DNA of 64,000 nt from AP-15 sp963788085. GTDB lineage: Bacteria; Pseudomonadota; Alphaproteobacteria; ATCC43930; CGMCC-115725. The first letter of the stretch is position 1, and each line of letters begins with the position of its first letter. The translations under genes and the position numbers were made by a program. The stretch covers positions 4,614 to 68,613 of the forward strand of contig CAWBFS010000033.1 in assembly GCA_963788085.1 (NCBI GenBank). The letters run 5' to 3'. Of the stretch, positions 55,644 through 64,000 are shown piece by piece. The notes under the pieces are model-generated. The model ran no database searches. It worked only from the letters and a program-made list of their open reading frames with translations, and was not told the origin of the DNA.

Positions 55644-56160
55644 TTTTAACCCTATCCTTGCCTGCCGTCATGGTACCGCAAACAGTTGTGTCACCAGCCG
55701 CCTTTTCGGAAAACTCCGCTGGCAGGCGGCTTTTTTGGGGTTGAACACCGTCTTGCAATGGCACTTTTGACATTTAGCCGGTTGAAGCGGCGCGGATTTG
55801 GGGGCCAAACTCTCGGAATGGCGCGGCGGGTGAGCCATCACTTTTGACAAAAAGCGCCTTTCGTCAAAAATCCGGCTCTTACTATTGCCTCGACCCATTC
55901 AAGAACCAGCCCCGAATTGATTTGACGGCCTGGGGACACGACTGTCGGGTGTAGGCTGTCTTGGACGACGCCCCAATTCCACGGGGCCCATAACAGCAAG
56001 TGATTTGAATTGAATCGACATTGCCCGGAGAGGACCGCTTTTGGTGCCTTCCGACAATACGTGCGACCACGTATGCGAAGAACCGAGTGAATGTACTCAA
56101 CCGGCATCCCCGCTACCTCGGATTCGCCAACGTTCTCCGTTGCCGCGGTGTTGTAAAAAT
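55644..56160. other. gene-free stretch at the left of the AT-rich patch
   Basis: Roughly 520 bp with no convincing gene. GC content falls toward the right. Several short minus-strand frames are open but show no family or ribosome site. It probably belongs to the mobile or accessory DNA that carries the resolvase remnant. Confidence 0.5.
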
Positions 56161-56169
56161 CAAGAATTT

Positions 56170-56214
56170 CGCAGCAAAAATAGATAATTGAAAAGATTGG
56201 GCTTTTTTGCTGCG
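56170..56214. promoter_or_regulatory. inverted repeats upstream of the resolvase remnant (candidate res site)
   Basis: CGCAGCAAAAA (56170-56180) and TTTTTGCTGCG (56204-56214) are perfect 11-bp inverted repeats 23 bp apart in AT-rich DNA, 25 bp before the resolvase start. Serine resolvases bind inverted sites of this sort at their own promoter. Confidence 0.45.
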
Positions 56215-56238
56215 TAAATTAGCTGCATAATTAGACCC

Positions 56239-56446
56239 ATGAAATACGGGTATGCAAGGGTATCGCCGGGCGGAAAGAGCGAGAGCGTTGACGCCCAAAC
56301 CCGGCAACTGACCAAGGCCGGATGCCGAAAAGTTTTCCACGGCGTGCATGTAAGCGGAGCCAAGACCGACCGCGCGCAGCTTCGACGGTTGCTCGACGAG
56401 ATCGACGACGGCGACGTGCTGATGGTGACGCGGCTCTTAAGCGCCA
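56239..56446 (+). pseudogene. serine recombinase (resolvase) N-terminal fragment
   Basis: About 69 residues of a resolvase catalytic domain: MKYGYARVSPGGKSESVDAQ (the nucleophile Ser is in ARVS), TRQLTKAGCRKVFHGVHVSG, AKTDRAQLRRLLDEIDDGDV and LMVTRL. In relatives the next residues are DRLARSTRDL; here the sequence breaks off. The DNA past about 56447 belongs to the DUF4062 gene on the other strand. It is a remnant left by a later insertion or deletion. Confidence 0.75.
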
Positions 56447-57432
56447 GCGGCTTTGACTGCGGCGAGTTCTATAAGAGCGCGTTTCCCAAACTCGGTCAGT
56501 TGCATGTATTCAGACACTCCCCCTTGGACAGATTGACCACTATAGATTGTCATGAAGCCATATGCCGCCATCTGAATTTTTATGGTATCGATGTCGCCAT
56601 CAAAAATAACTAGGCTGCGTGGCGATCTACCCATTCTGTGTCTGATCTCACCCTTCAGACTAAGTTCTATTGTACCCTGTTGATGAGGGCTAAAAAACGA
56701 CGGCCCAATGATTTTGAATATCTCGGCCCACGATATGTCTAGAATCCTATTTCGCTTGTCGCGTCCATCATCATCGTAGTAGCTATATCTAATTTTGAAT
56801 GTTTCATTTAATTCTGCTATGTTATTAACCTTAGGAACCATTTGGCTTTTGAGATCATCATTTTCGAGTCTCAGGCGTTCAACCTCAGTACGAAAATCGT
56901 TAAGCTGCGATAAAATATCTTCGGCTGCTACAGTGTTCCCGCGCACCCATCCGATGCCGGGCTTCTCTTTTATGGCCTTGGAAAGCGATATTATAATATT
57001 TGATCTTAGCTGTTCTCTAGTGTTCCAAAAGCTTACAAGACGTTTTTGCGACACCCTCTCTTTGAACAAAGTCAAACGTTGGCTCGTATCTGGATCAGTA
57101 TCAACCTTCGCCGTCGGAAGACTAGCTATGTCATTGTGAATAAATGCAAGGACGGTGATCCCTTTTCCAACTGCGTAATCGTATTCCGTTTCGGTGTAGC
57201 TAACACCCGTCTCATCGATAGACCCATAGCGTCCAGCTATAATGAGGATATAATAATCACATCCGTCGATTATCTTTTTAATATAGGAAAGCTGTTCTTG
57301 GTCAGCAGCAAAAAAGCCCTCCATCCCCGATGGAATATGTCCGAGATCGAGAATGGACTTTAGCGTGTCCTGTCTCTCTTGAATCAAGTCGGTATAAGTT
57401 GATGATACGAAGACCTGAAATTTCGTTTGCAT
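56437..57432 (-). CDS. DUF4062-domain protein
   Basis: A 331-aa protein, AT-rich relative to its neighbours. The N-terminal domain (KFQVFVSSTYTDLIQERQDT, IDGCDYYILIIAGRYGSIDE, SYTETEYDYAVGKGITVLAF) is a DUF4062/TIR-like fold. A coiled-coil region follows (LSQLNDFRTEVERLRLENDD) and then a C-terminal domain of unknown type. DUF4062 domains are found in STAND-type defence proteins and may bind or cleave nucleotides. ATG 57432 is chosen at MQTKFQVF. The last residues and stop lie in the antisense of the resolvase remnant. Confidence 0.8.
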   Translation of the reverse strand: MQTKFQVFVSSTYTDLIQERQDTLKSILDLGHIPSGMEGFFAADQEQLSYIKKIIDGCDYYILIIAGRYGSIDETGVSYTETEYDYAVGKGITVLAFIHNDIASLPTAKVDTDPDTSQRLTLFKERVSQKRLVSFWNTREQLRSNIIISLSKAIKEKPGIGWVRGNTVAAEDILSQLNDFRTEVERLRLENDDLKSQMVPKVNNIAELNETFKIRYSYYDDDGRDKRNRILDISWAEIFKIIGPSFFSPHQQGTIELSLKGEIRHRMGRSPRSLVIFDGDIDTIKIQMAAYGFMTIYSGQSVQGGVSEYMQLTEFGKRALIELAAVKAAGA

Positions 57433-58010
57433 TTCTGTGCCCCGGCAACACCTCTGCACTGTCGAGTTTATCACATTACGATCGCGAGAGCGGTTTTCCA
57501 GAATGTTGCGTTACGAGCGCGGCCCGTCAAATCGCAGGGCATCGAGTTTCCAGAACGTACATTATACGACTTGTGCGTGTAGATCACCGATAGAAACGTC
57601 ACCGGCCTCACCGATAGTCAAGTGCTGCCGGGGTTTTCCCTCTCCGCTCGCCGATCGAATTGAGCTTCACGAGATCAGTGGACAATCCATTCAGTGGGCC
57701 GTAGTCGGCTTTGCGATCGAGATCGGCGATCGTAAAATTGCCGCTTTCGCATGCCATATTTGCGGAGAAGGGCTGATAGGAGTTGCCATGCGCGCGGGGA
57801 ACTGTCCTTCCACCTCAGCGGGAAACGTCGCTGTAGTTCTGCTGCAGAAACAGCCAGGGCCCTTGTTCTATACAATTTAAGATTGCGGGCGGCATGCGGA
57901 CCGGGCTCACCGTCTCGCCGCGTATCGATGGCCGTTGGCTTTTCGACGCACTTGCGGCTTCGGTTGTGTCACAATGACCGCACCATCGCCGAATACCGAG
58001 GAGGATTCCC
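57433..58010. other. gene-free stretch
   Basis: Between the DUF4062 start and the ThDP-enzyme start. A 147-codon plus-strand frame (57437-57880) lacks any domain or ribosome site and is rejected. GC content rises again from about 57600, marking the right end of the AT-rich patch. GAGGAGG just before 58011 is the ribosome site of the next gene. Confidence 0.5.
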
Positions 58011-59649
58011 ATGAAGGTCGCCAACGCCGTCGCCGAAATCCTGAAGCGCGAGGGGATCGAGTTTCTGATCGGCTACCCGGTCAATCCGATCATCGAGGCC
58101 GCCGCCGAAGCCGATATCCGCACGATCATGGTTCGCCAGGAGCGCATCGGTCTGCACATGTGCGACGCGATCGCCAAGGTGACTTCGGGCGACCGCATCG
58201 GCGTCTTTGCGATGCAGCACGGCCCCGGCACCGAGAACGCCTTTGGCGGCGTCGCGCAGTCCTATGGTGATTCCTGCCCGGTCGTCGTGTTGCCGGCCGG
58301 CTATGCGCGGAACGTCAACCAGGTCCGCCCGAACTTCAACGCCGCGCTGAACTTCCGGCACGTCACCAAATGGATCGAGCAGGTGACGGTGCCGAGCGCC
58401 ACCGAGGAGGCGCTGCGCCGCGCTTTCACGCAAGTCAAGAACGGCCGGCCGGCGGCCGGTGCTGATCGAATTCCCCTCCGACCTGTTGCGCGAAGAGATC
58501 AGCGGGCCGATCGAGTACCAGAAGACGCCGCGGCTCAAGAGCGGCCCCGACCCGCGCTCGGTTTCCGAGATCGCCGCCGCGCTGGTCGAGGCCCAGCGTC
58601 CGGTCATCGTCGCCGGCCAAGGTGTCCATTACGCGAAGGCATGGAAGCAGTTGCAGCAACTCGCGGAATTGCTCGAAGCGCCGGTCATGACGACCCTGCC
58701 GGGCAAGAGCGCGTTTCCCGAGAACCACCCGCTGGCGCTGGGCTCGGGCGGGATCGGGATCTCGAAGCAATTGCACACCTTCCTGCAAAACGCCGATCTG
58801 GTGTTCGGCATCGGCTGCAGCTTCACCCGCTCCAGCTTTGCGACGCCGATGCCCAAGGGCATGCGCATTGCCCATGCGACGCTCGATCCGACCGACATCA
58901 ACAAGGATGTGCCGGTCGAGCTCGCAGCGGTCGGCGATGCCGGGCTGACCCTCGACGCGCTGCTCGAAGAAGTGAAGGACCGGCTCCACGGCAAGCCTCG
59001 CGGCCGGCTCGACGGCGTGACCCGCGGCATCAGCTCGCTGAAGAAGGAGTGGATGGAGCAATGGATGCCGCGGCTGACCCAGAACACGACGCCGCTGTCG
59101 CCCTATCGGGTGATCTGGGAATTGCTGCACACCGTCGACGTCAAGGAGACGATCATCACTCATGACGCCGGCAGCCCGCGCGACCAGCTGTCGCCGTTCT
59201 GGGTCAGCGAGACGCCGCTCAGCTATATCGGCTGGGGCAAGACCACCCAGCTCGGCTATGGGCTCGGCCTCGCGATGGGTGCGAAGCTCGCAAAGCCGGA
59301 GAAGCTCTGCATCAATGTCTGGGGCGATGCGGCGATCGGCTTCACCGGCATGGATTTCGAGACTGCGGTGCGCGAGCGGACCCCGATCCTGTCGATCCTG
59401 ATGAACAATTTCTCGATGGCGATCGAATTGAAGGTCATGCCGGTGGCGACCGAGAAGTACCGCTCGACCGATATCAGCGGCAATTACGCCGATTTCGCCC
59501 GTGCGCTCGGCGGCTATGGCGAGCGGGTCACCGAGCCCGAGCAGATCGTGCCGGCGATCCGCCGCGGCATCGAGAAGACCCGCGAAGGCACGCCGGCCTT
59601 GCTCGAATTCATCACCGAAAAGGCGGTCGACGTCTCGCGCTTTGCGTAA
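58011..59649 (+). pseudogene. thiamine-pyrophosphate-dependent enzyme (IlvB-like), frameshifted
   Basis: A protein of about 545 aa of the acetolactate synthase / oxo-acid decarboxylase class. The PYR domain holds IMVRQERIGLHMCDAIAK (activating Glu); the central domain has PVIVAGQGVHYAKAWKQLQQ; the PP domain has the ThDP motif VWGDAAIGFTGMDFETAVRE ending LMNNF. One extra G near 58453 separates NGRP from APVLIEFPSDL. ATG 58011 follows GAGGAGG. No small regulatory subunit is adjacent, so a decarboxylase or carboligase role is as likely as acetolactate synthesis. Probably intact in vivo. Confidence 0.82.
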
Positions 59650-59663
59650 CGTTGTCCGCGCTC

Positions 59664-59712
59664 GCCTTCCCCTCCCCGCTCGCTCGCGCGGGAGGGTCAG
59701 GGCGGAAGGTGA
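59664..59712. repeat. partial palindromic repeat between the ThDP gene and hpnN
   Basis: CCTTCCCCTCCCCGCTCGCT and CGCGCGGGAGGGTCAGGGCG are the same kind of CTCCCC..GGGAGGG inverted unit as in the dppD tail (29573-29620). The 3' end of the hpnN-like gene overlaps its right edge (its last codons read PRPRHLPP). Confidence 0.5.
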
Positions 59713-62294
59713 CGAGGCCTCGGTACCGCTGCGAGCAGCGCCGGGATGAAGACGAGGCTCGCCACCAGAGTGCAGCCGAGGCTGATCAGCAGCAACACTC
59801 CCATGCTCGCCGTCCCCGGATGCCTCGACAGCGCCAGCGAGCCGAATGCGGTGCCCGTCGTCAATGCCGAGAACAGTATCGCCCGCGCCGTTGCCGATCC
59901 CAGCACCGCGGTCTGACCCGCCCGCCAGTTCATCACAAAATAAATGTTGAAGGAGACGCCGACGCCCAGCAGCAGCGGCAGCGCAATGATGTTGGCGTAG
60001 TTCAGCAGCAACCCGCCGAGCACGATGACCACGACGGTCATCAGCGACGAAAGCAACAGCGGCGCCAGCACCAGGGACATGTCGAGCAGGCGCCGCAATG
60101 CAATGAACAGAATGATCGCGATCGATATGACCGCGTAGATCGCGGCCGAGCGAAAAGCGCCGACGATCGTCGCGCTGGTCGCTTCGATGGTAACGGCGGA
60201 GCCGCCGGCGTCGGGCGCCACCGCGGTCACCTCCGCGACGAACTCGGCAAGCCCCTTTGTATTGCCCGCCTCCGGCTTCGGCAGGACCTGAACGCGGGCT
60301 CGCCCGTCCGGCAGGAGCCAGTCGCGGGCCAGATCCGGCGGGATCGTCTGCAATGTGACCGGCTTGGCCTCCAGAGATTTGCGCAGCTGGTCGAGCTGGG
60401 TCGGCAGGAAACGGGTCAGCGCCCGGTCCGCCGCGATCACCACCGCGTCGGGCGCGGCTGCCAGTTTGGCCAGATCCTCGTCGATAGCGGCGAGGACGTG
60501 ATCGTCCGCCAGTTTCGCCAGCGCAGGCGCGATCTTGTCGTGCGCGCTCTTCGCAGCGGTCCGGATCTCGCCTGCAGTCGGCGGCGCGGGCGTGTCATAC
60601 GAAGCAAGGCTCGGGCCCATCAAGGTGGCTGCGTCGGCGATCAGAGCGAGTTTGGCCTCCTGGTCCTTCGGTACGAAGGTGTTGATCGACAGTACGTCCG
60701 ATACCAGCGGCAGCTTTTTCAGCCGTTCCGCCAGGCTGGCCGCGGCGGCGGGATCGGCGGCCAAAATGTCGATCGTGAACGGGTTGGTCAGCGGCGAATC
60801 TCCGAGGTCGTACAAGGTCTGCATCGCCTCGGTGTGGGGGTTCTTGGTGTGCAGCGGGTCGGCATCGAAGCCGATCCGCGGAAGTAGGATGAGGCCCAGC
60901 AACCCCAGCATGGCGAACGCGGCGAGCAGCGGCGTGCGGTGGCGTCGGACGGCGTCGTCCAGCGGCCTTGCCCAGTGGAACCCGACCTCGGCGCTCTCGC
61001 CGTGTGGCCGAAAGAGGCTTATCGCGGCCGGCAGGAACGTCATCGTGCACAAGAATGCGATCAGCATGCCGATGCCGGCGATCAACCCCAGCTCCGCCAC
61101 ACCGCGAAAATCGGTCGGCACAAAAGCGAGAAAGCCCGCCGCCGTAGCCGCCGACGCCACCAGGATCTGCCCGCCGACGCGGCGGCCCGTCTCGGCCAAC
61201 GCACGAGCCGGTTCGGGAAACAGCAGGCGCATCTCCCGATAGCGCACCGAGAACTGAATCGCGAAATCCACCGCGATGCCGACAAATAGGATGCCGAAGC
61301 CGACCGAGACGAGGTTCAGGGTCCCGACCGCAGTGGCGGCGAACAGCAGGGTCAGCATCAGGCCGACCCCCAAGGTCATCAGGATCGGGGCGATCAGCCG
61401 CCAGGAGTGGACGGCCAGGAACAGCCACAGCGCGATCAGCACGATGCTCCCGATCAATCCCGTTGCCGCACCCTGGGCCACCGACGCGAATTCCTCGTCG
61501 GCGAGCGCCACATTCCCGGTGATGCGCACCCGGGCCTCTCCCGATTTGACGAACTCCAGGTTGCCCGCGGCATCGCGCATCGCCTGTGTCGCCGCCCCGC
61601 CCGGCTGGAGGGTGGTGTGGTCGAGTTTGGGTTGCACCAGGACAAATTTGTAGCGGCCGCCGAGGTCGGCCAGCTCGCCGCCGAGCAGCCGCACCCAAGA
61701 CAACGGGTGCGGATGGCCGGCGAGCGCGCTCGTCATCGCATCGTGAAACCCGGCCAGCGCGGTCTGGTAGGGCGCGAGGTTGACTTGCCCTTGCTCGACG
61801 CCCGTGCCCAGCAGGGAGAGCGCATCAAACAACCCGCGGGCGCTCGGATCCTTGGCGAGCTCGCCAAGAAATGGCTGAGCGTCGATCATGCGCTCGATCA
61901 GCGATTCGAGCTGAGCGGTGTCGAGGTAGAGGAGCCCTTCCTGCTCGAGGAACGGCGATGCGTCAGGACGCCGAACGCTGAGGAAATGCTCGCGGTCGCC
62001 GGCTAGCGCCTTGGCGAGCGAGGCGGCTGTGGCGTCCGCCTCTTCCGGCTCTTTCGCATCGATGACAGCGACCAGAAGGTCTTGGAACTGAGGAAACAGT
62101 TTCTTGAACATCTCGGCGCGCTGCCGCCACGGCAGGCTGGCCGCGAACATTTCGTCCGTTTCGGTCGTGATGCCGAGATGACCGGCTGCGTACCACCCGG
62201 AGAAAATGACGAGGAGTACGGCCGCTAGGACGACGTAATGAGCATTACGCCGGCAAAAATCGACCAAGCCGACGAGCAGAGCCGAAAATGTCAT
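59697..62294 (-). CDS. hpnN: HpnN-like RND-family hopanoid transporter (MMPL type)
   Basis: An 865-aa inner-membrane RND-superfamily protein predicted to move hopanoids to the outer membrane. It has two repeats, each with a first helix (VVLAAVLLVIFSGWYAAGHL; LLAAFAMLGLLGLILLPRIG), a periplasmic domain and a bundle of five helices (VGFGILFVGIAVDFAIQFSV; IALPLLLGVGVSFNIYFVMN). Overall length and the neighbouring MlaC/HpnM-like gene fit HpnN. No squalene-hopene cyclase is visible in the window, so the link to hopanoids rests on family. Intact. Confidence 0.83.
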   Translation of the reverse strand: MTFSALLVGLVDFCRRNAHYVVLAAVLLVIFSGWYAAGHLGITTETDEMFAASLPWRQRAEMFKKLFPQFQDLLVAVIDAKEPEEADATAASLAKALAGDREHFLSVRRPDASPFLEQEGLLYLDTAQLESLIERMIDAQPFLGELAKDPSARGLFDALSLLGTGVEQGQVNLAPYQTALAGFHDAMTSALAGHPHPLSWVRLLGGELADLGGRYKFVLVQPKLDHTTLQPGGAATQAMRDAAGNLEFVKSGEARVRITGNVALADEEFASVAQGAATGLIGSIVLIALWLFLAVHSWRLIAPILMTLGVGLMLTLLFAATAVGTLNLVSVGFGILFVGIAVDFAIQFSVRYREMRLLFPEPARALAETGRRVGGQILVASAATAAGFLAFVPTDFRGVAELGLIAGIGMLIAFLCTMTFLPAAISLFRPHGESAEVGFHWARPLDDAVRRHRTPLLAAFAMLGLLGLILLPRIGFDADPLHTKNPHTEAMQTLYDLGDSPLTNPFTIDILAADPAAAASLAERLKKLPLVSDVLSINTFVPKDQEAKLALIADAATLMGPSLASYDTPAPPTAGEIRTAAKSAHDKIAPALAKLADDHVLAAIDEDLAKLAAAPDAVVIAADRALTRFLPTQLDQLRKSLEAKPVTLQTIPPDLARDWLLPDGRARVQVLPKPEAGNTKGLAEFVAEVTAVAPDAGGSAVTIEATSATIVGAFRSAAIYAVISIAIILFIALRRLLDMSLVLAPLLLSSLMTVVVIVLGGLLLNYANIIALPLLLGVGVSFNIYFVMNWRAGQTAVLGSATARAILFSALTTGTAFGSLALSRHPGTASMGVLLLISLGCTLVASLVFIPALLAAVPRPRHLPP

Positions 62295-62426
62295 TAGAAT
62301 CCGAGGCGGTGTCGCATGCGGCGGTCGATGGGCGACCGTCCCGGCCTATATCGGAAGATCAGCCCGTCGGGGCAACCGGTCCGCGATCGGCTGCGGGCAG
62401 GGATTGTCTGCCCGCCTCCGGCTAGG

Positions 62427-63062
62427 CTACTGCAGGATGCCCCCCGACAATTCGGCGGTCTTCTGCCGCAGACTGACCAGCAGCTCGCCGCCGCCGCCAT
62501 CAGCGAGCAGGGAGCGCATTTCGGAGCGTTGCGAGGCTACGCGGCTGATCGAACCCTCGGCCAGCACATCGACCACTTTCCACCCGCCGCCTTCATGGCG
62601 CATGACGTAGTCCAGAGCGTGCACCCTGCCACCAGGCGAAGCGATCCGGGTTTCGACGACGCGATCGTTGCCGACTGGCCTGACAGCCGGCCCAGTATCG
62701 AAGCGTTGCCCCGAATAGGTGTCGAAATTGGCGACATAGGAGGCGATCGTGTAGCGGCGGAAAGCATCCGCGAGCGCCGCCTGCTGGTCCGTGGGCAGTG
62801 AGGGCCAGCGGGGGCCGACGACCTGTCGCAGAATTGCCTCGAGATCAAAAGTGCGGCCGATCACCGGCGCGATCGTTTCGTAGCGTTGGCGAAAGGATGC
62901 CGTCTTGCCCGCCTTCATGATCGAGATCAGCCCGGCGTGCAGTTGCTCGACCGGTGCCGTAATCTCGGAGGCGGTCGCGGCACGCCACCATCCGACCGCG
63001 ACGGCGATGATGACGAGCATCAGGCGCAGGAGGACACGCCGGTTGGAAGAGCTGACGGGCAT
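62427..63062 (-). CDS. hpnM: MlaC/HpnM-like periplasmic lipid-binding protein
   Basis: A 211-aa exported protein with signal peptide LLRLMLVIIAVAVGWWRAATAS. The MlaC/Ttg2D fold is shown by FDLEAILRQVVGPRWPSLPT, FRRYTIASYVANFDTYSGQRF and HALDYVMRHEGGGWKVVDVL, then AEGSISRVASQRSEM. It should ferry lipids, probably hopanoids, for the HpnN-like pump 132 bp downstream. Both names rest on their pairing. Confidence 0.82.
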   Translation of the reverse strand: MPVSSSNRRVLLRLMLVIIAVAVGWWRAATASEITAPVEQLHAGLISIMKAGKTASFRQRYETIAPVIGRTFDLEAILRQVVGPRWPSLPTDQQAALADAFRRYTIASYVANFDTYSGQRFDTGPAVRPVGNDRVVETRIASPGGRVHALDYVMRHEGGGWKVVDVLAEGSISRVASQRSEMRSLLADGGGGELLVSLRQKTAELSGGILQ

Positions 63063-63368
63063 CGGAAATTTCCCCTGTGGGAGGCTATCTGCCTTCGCTG
63101 TGGAACGGAGTTTAGCCCTTAGAAGTGCGGGAAGGGTAAACGCCGTTTGCGGGACGCGGGTGCGATCTGTCTCTCCCCGGAAAATCGGGCGTCGGGTTCG
63201 CGGGCGTGAGCCCCCCGAGTGCGGCAGCTGCTGGATGAATGCCGAATTGACCGGCCCGATCGACCGGCGGCATTCGCAAGAACAGCGTCAATCTGTCACA
63301 CTGCTCGGGTCGGGCACGGAAATTTGCCTTCTTCAGGCTTTGGCGAGCTGTGTGCGTCAAGGCCCGGC
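63063..63368. other. gene-free stretch upstream of hpnM
   Basis: About 306 bp. Short frames on both strands are not convincing. The hpnM promoter should lie at its left edge but no clear -35/-10 pair is visible. No repeat element recognised. Confidence 0.45.
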
Positions 63369-64000
63369 TCAGACGGCAAGCCGCTTCGGTGGGGCCTCGG
63401 CGAACAACGGCATAACCCCGCGCGCGAAGCGGCGCAGGCTCTCGCGGCCTCGTGCGCCGCCGCCAGAGCCGCCGCCGTTAATCAGCACGTAACCAACCCC
63501 CGATTCGCGCAGCTCATCGAGTCTTCTGCGCGATCTCGTCGGGCGTTCCATAAATTGCGCTGACCTCGTTGACCGTGCGCGGATCACCGGTGGCGCGGTC
63601 CGGCCCGCCATGAACGGTCCCGTCCGGCCGCGTCGCCAGTTTCAGCTGGCGCATGCGGTTTTGCAGTCGCCGCTCCATCGCGGCTTCCTTTTCTGCGCGG
63701 CTGTCCGTGACGAAAAACGCTCGGGTGACCCCGACCTGCATCGGGTCGAAGCGGCGTCCGGTTGCTTCGACGGCGTCTTTGTATACTGCGATCGACTGGC
63801 CGACATCCGCCGGCGAGGCGTATTGGCCGAGCAGCAGATTGTAACCCTGCTGCGCGACCCGACGGACCGAACGCTCGCCGCCGGCGCCCATCCAGATCGG
63901 CGGGTGGGGCTTTTGCGCGGTCGGCGGCTCGACGACGATGTTGTCGAACTGCCAGTACCTGCCGCGATGCGAGAACGGCTCTTCGGCCGTCCACGCCTTG
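63369..64000 (-). pseudogene. LLM-class flavin-dependent oxidoreductase, partial and frameshifted
   Basis: The C-terminal two thirds of a luciferase-like monooxygenase whose start lies beyond the window. Visible blocks are KPHPPIWMGAGGERSVRRVA, VGVTRAFFVTDSRAEKEAAM and DEIAQK; an extra A near 63524 then breaks the frame and the rest is LDELRESGVGYVLINGGGSG to KRLAV. It is the third luciferase-like gene of the window. Probably intact in vivo. Confidence 0.78.

Noticed and set aside
57437..57880. 147-codon plus-strand frame before the ThDP gene
   Set aside because: No ribosome site, no family, and mixed composition across the edge of the AT-rich patch.
59652..60887. 411-aa plus-strand frame rich in Gln, Arg and His
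   Set aside because: Antisense of hpnN-like coding DNA and the adjoining repeat.

Overview
The window is GC-rich (roughly 64% by eye) with dense, mostly short-gapped operons. It reads as an alphaproteobacterium of the Rhizobiales/Bradyrhizobium type. Supporting signs are the guaB-rsmB-guaA order, HpnN/HpnM-like hopanoid transport genes, many ABC substrate-binding proteins for organic acids, peptides and sulfonate/nitrate-type ligands, several luciferase-like monooxygenases, and dispersed GC-rich palindromic repeats. No rRNA, tRNA or CRISPR array was seen. About twenty genes carry one or more single-base frameshifts, most of them net +1. They include guaA, which looks to have three. This looks more like residual sequencing error than real gene decay, so most 'pseudogene' entries may be intact in the organism.

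Layout: 0-1.3 kb is an IS5-family insertion sequence. 1.3-7.8 kb is a minus-strand operon: PLP enzyme, two CoA-transferase subunits, luciferase-like monooxygenase, nicotinamidase and GT39-type glycosyltransferase. 7.9-16 kb holds a DUF6134-like exported protein, a truncated MFS gene, a HAD phosphatase/beta-propeller fusion, a lipoprotein, a 2-hydroxyacid dehydrogenase, an amidase and an orphan NMT1-type binding protein. 16-21 kb holds a YqjI-like PadR regulator with a DOPA-dioxygenase-like gene, diverging from a cupin / TauD-like / class III aminotransferase set, then a MetE-like gene and a decayed HicAB locus.

21.5-31.7 kb is one large plus-strand transport operon. Three tandem paralogous family-5 binding proteins feed one DppBCDF-type permease and ATPase set, followed by an NMT1-like binding protein. 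After a VOC-domain gene behind an 18-bp palindromic operator, 32.6-36.2 kb is a minus-strand SsuABC/TauABC-like ABC operon with two permeases. 36.3-40.8 kb is guaB-rsmB-guaA.

40.7-45.7 kb is accessory DNA entered at the 3' end of guaA. A vapBC module lies between two diverged copies of the guaA 3' end. Next is a translationally coupled four-gene cassette: an unknown helical protein, a QueC/QatC-like PP-loop enzyme, an XRE + ImmA/IrrE metallopeptidase and a PIN-domain protein. It sits behind a promoter with two identical palindromes 32 bp apart. This is the best candidate here for an undescribed (probably defence or toxin-antitoxin) system. 45.6-55.6 kb returns to metabolism and transport: an ArsR/AHSA1 pair fused to a PEP-CTERM remnant, a luciferase-like enzyme, a peptide-binding protein, a thioesterase, an Asp/Glu-type racemase, a DUF3311 + sodium:solute symporter pair, an HpcH/HpaI aldolase, a truncated GFA gene and an O-methyltransferase. 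55.6-58 kb is a second, AT-rich accessory patch with a resolvase remnant and a DUF4062 gene. The window closes with a ThDP-dependent enzyme, the HpnN/HpnM-like pair and a partial luciferase-like gene.
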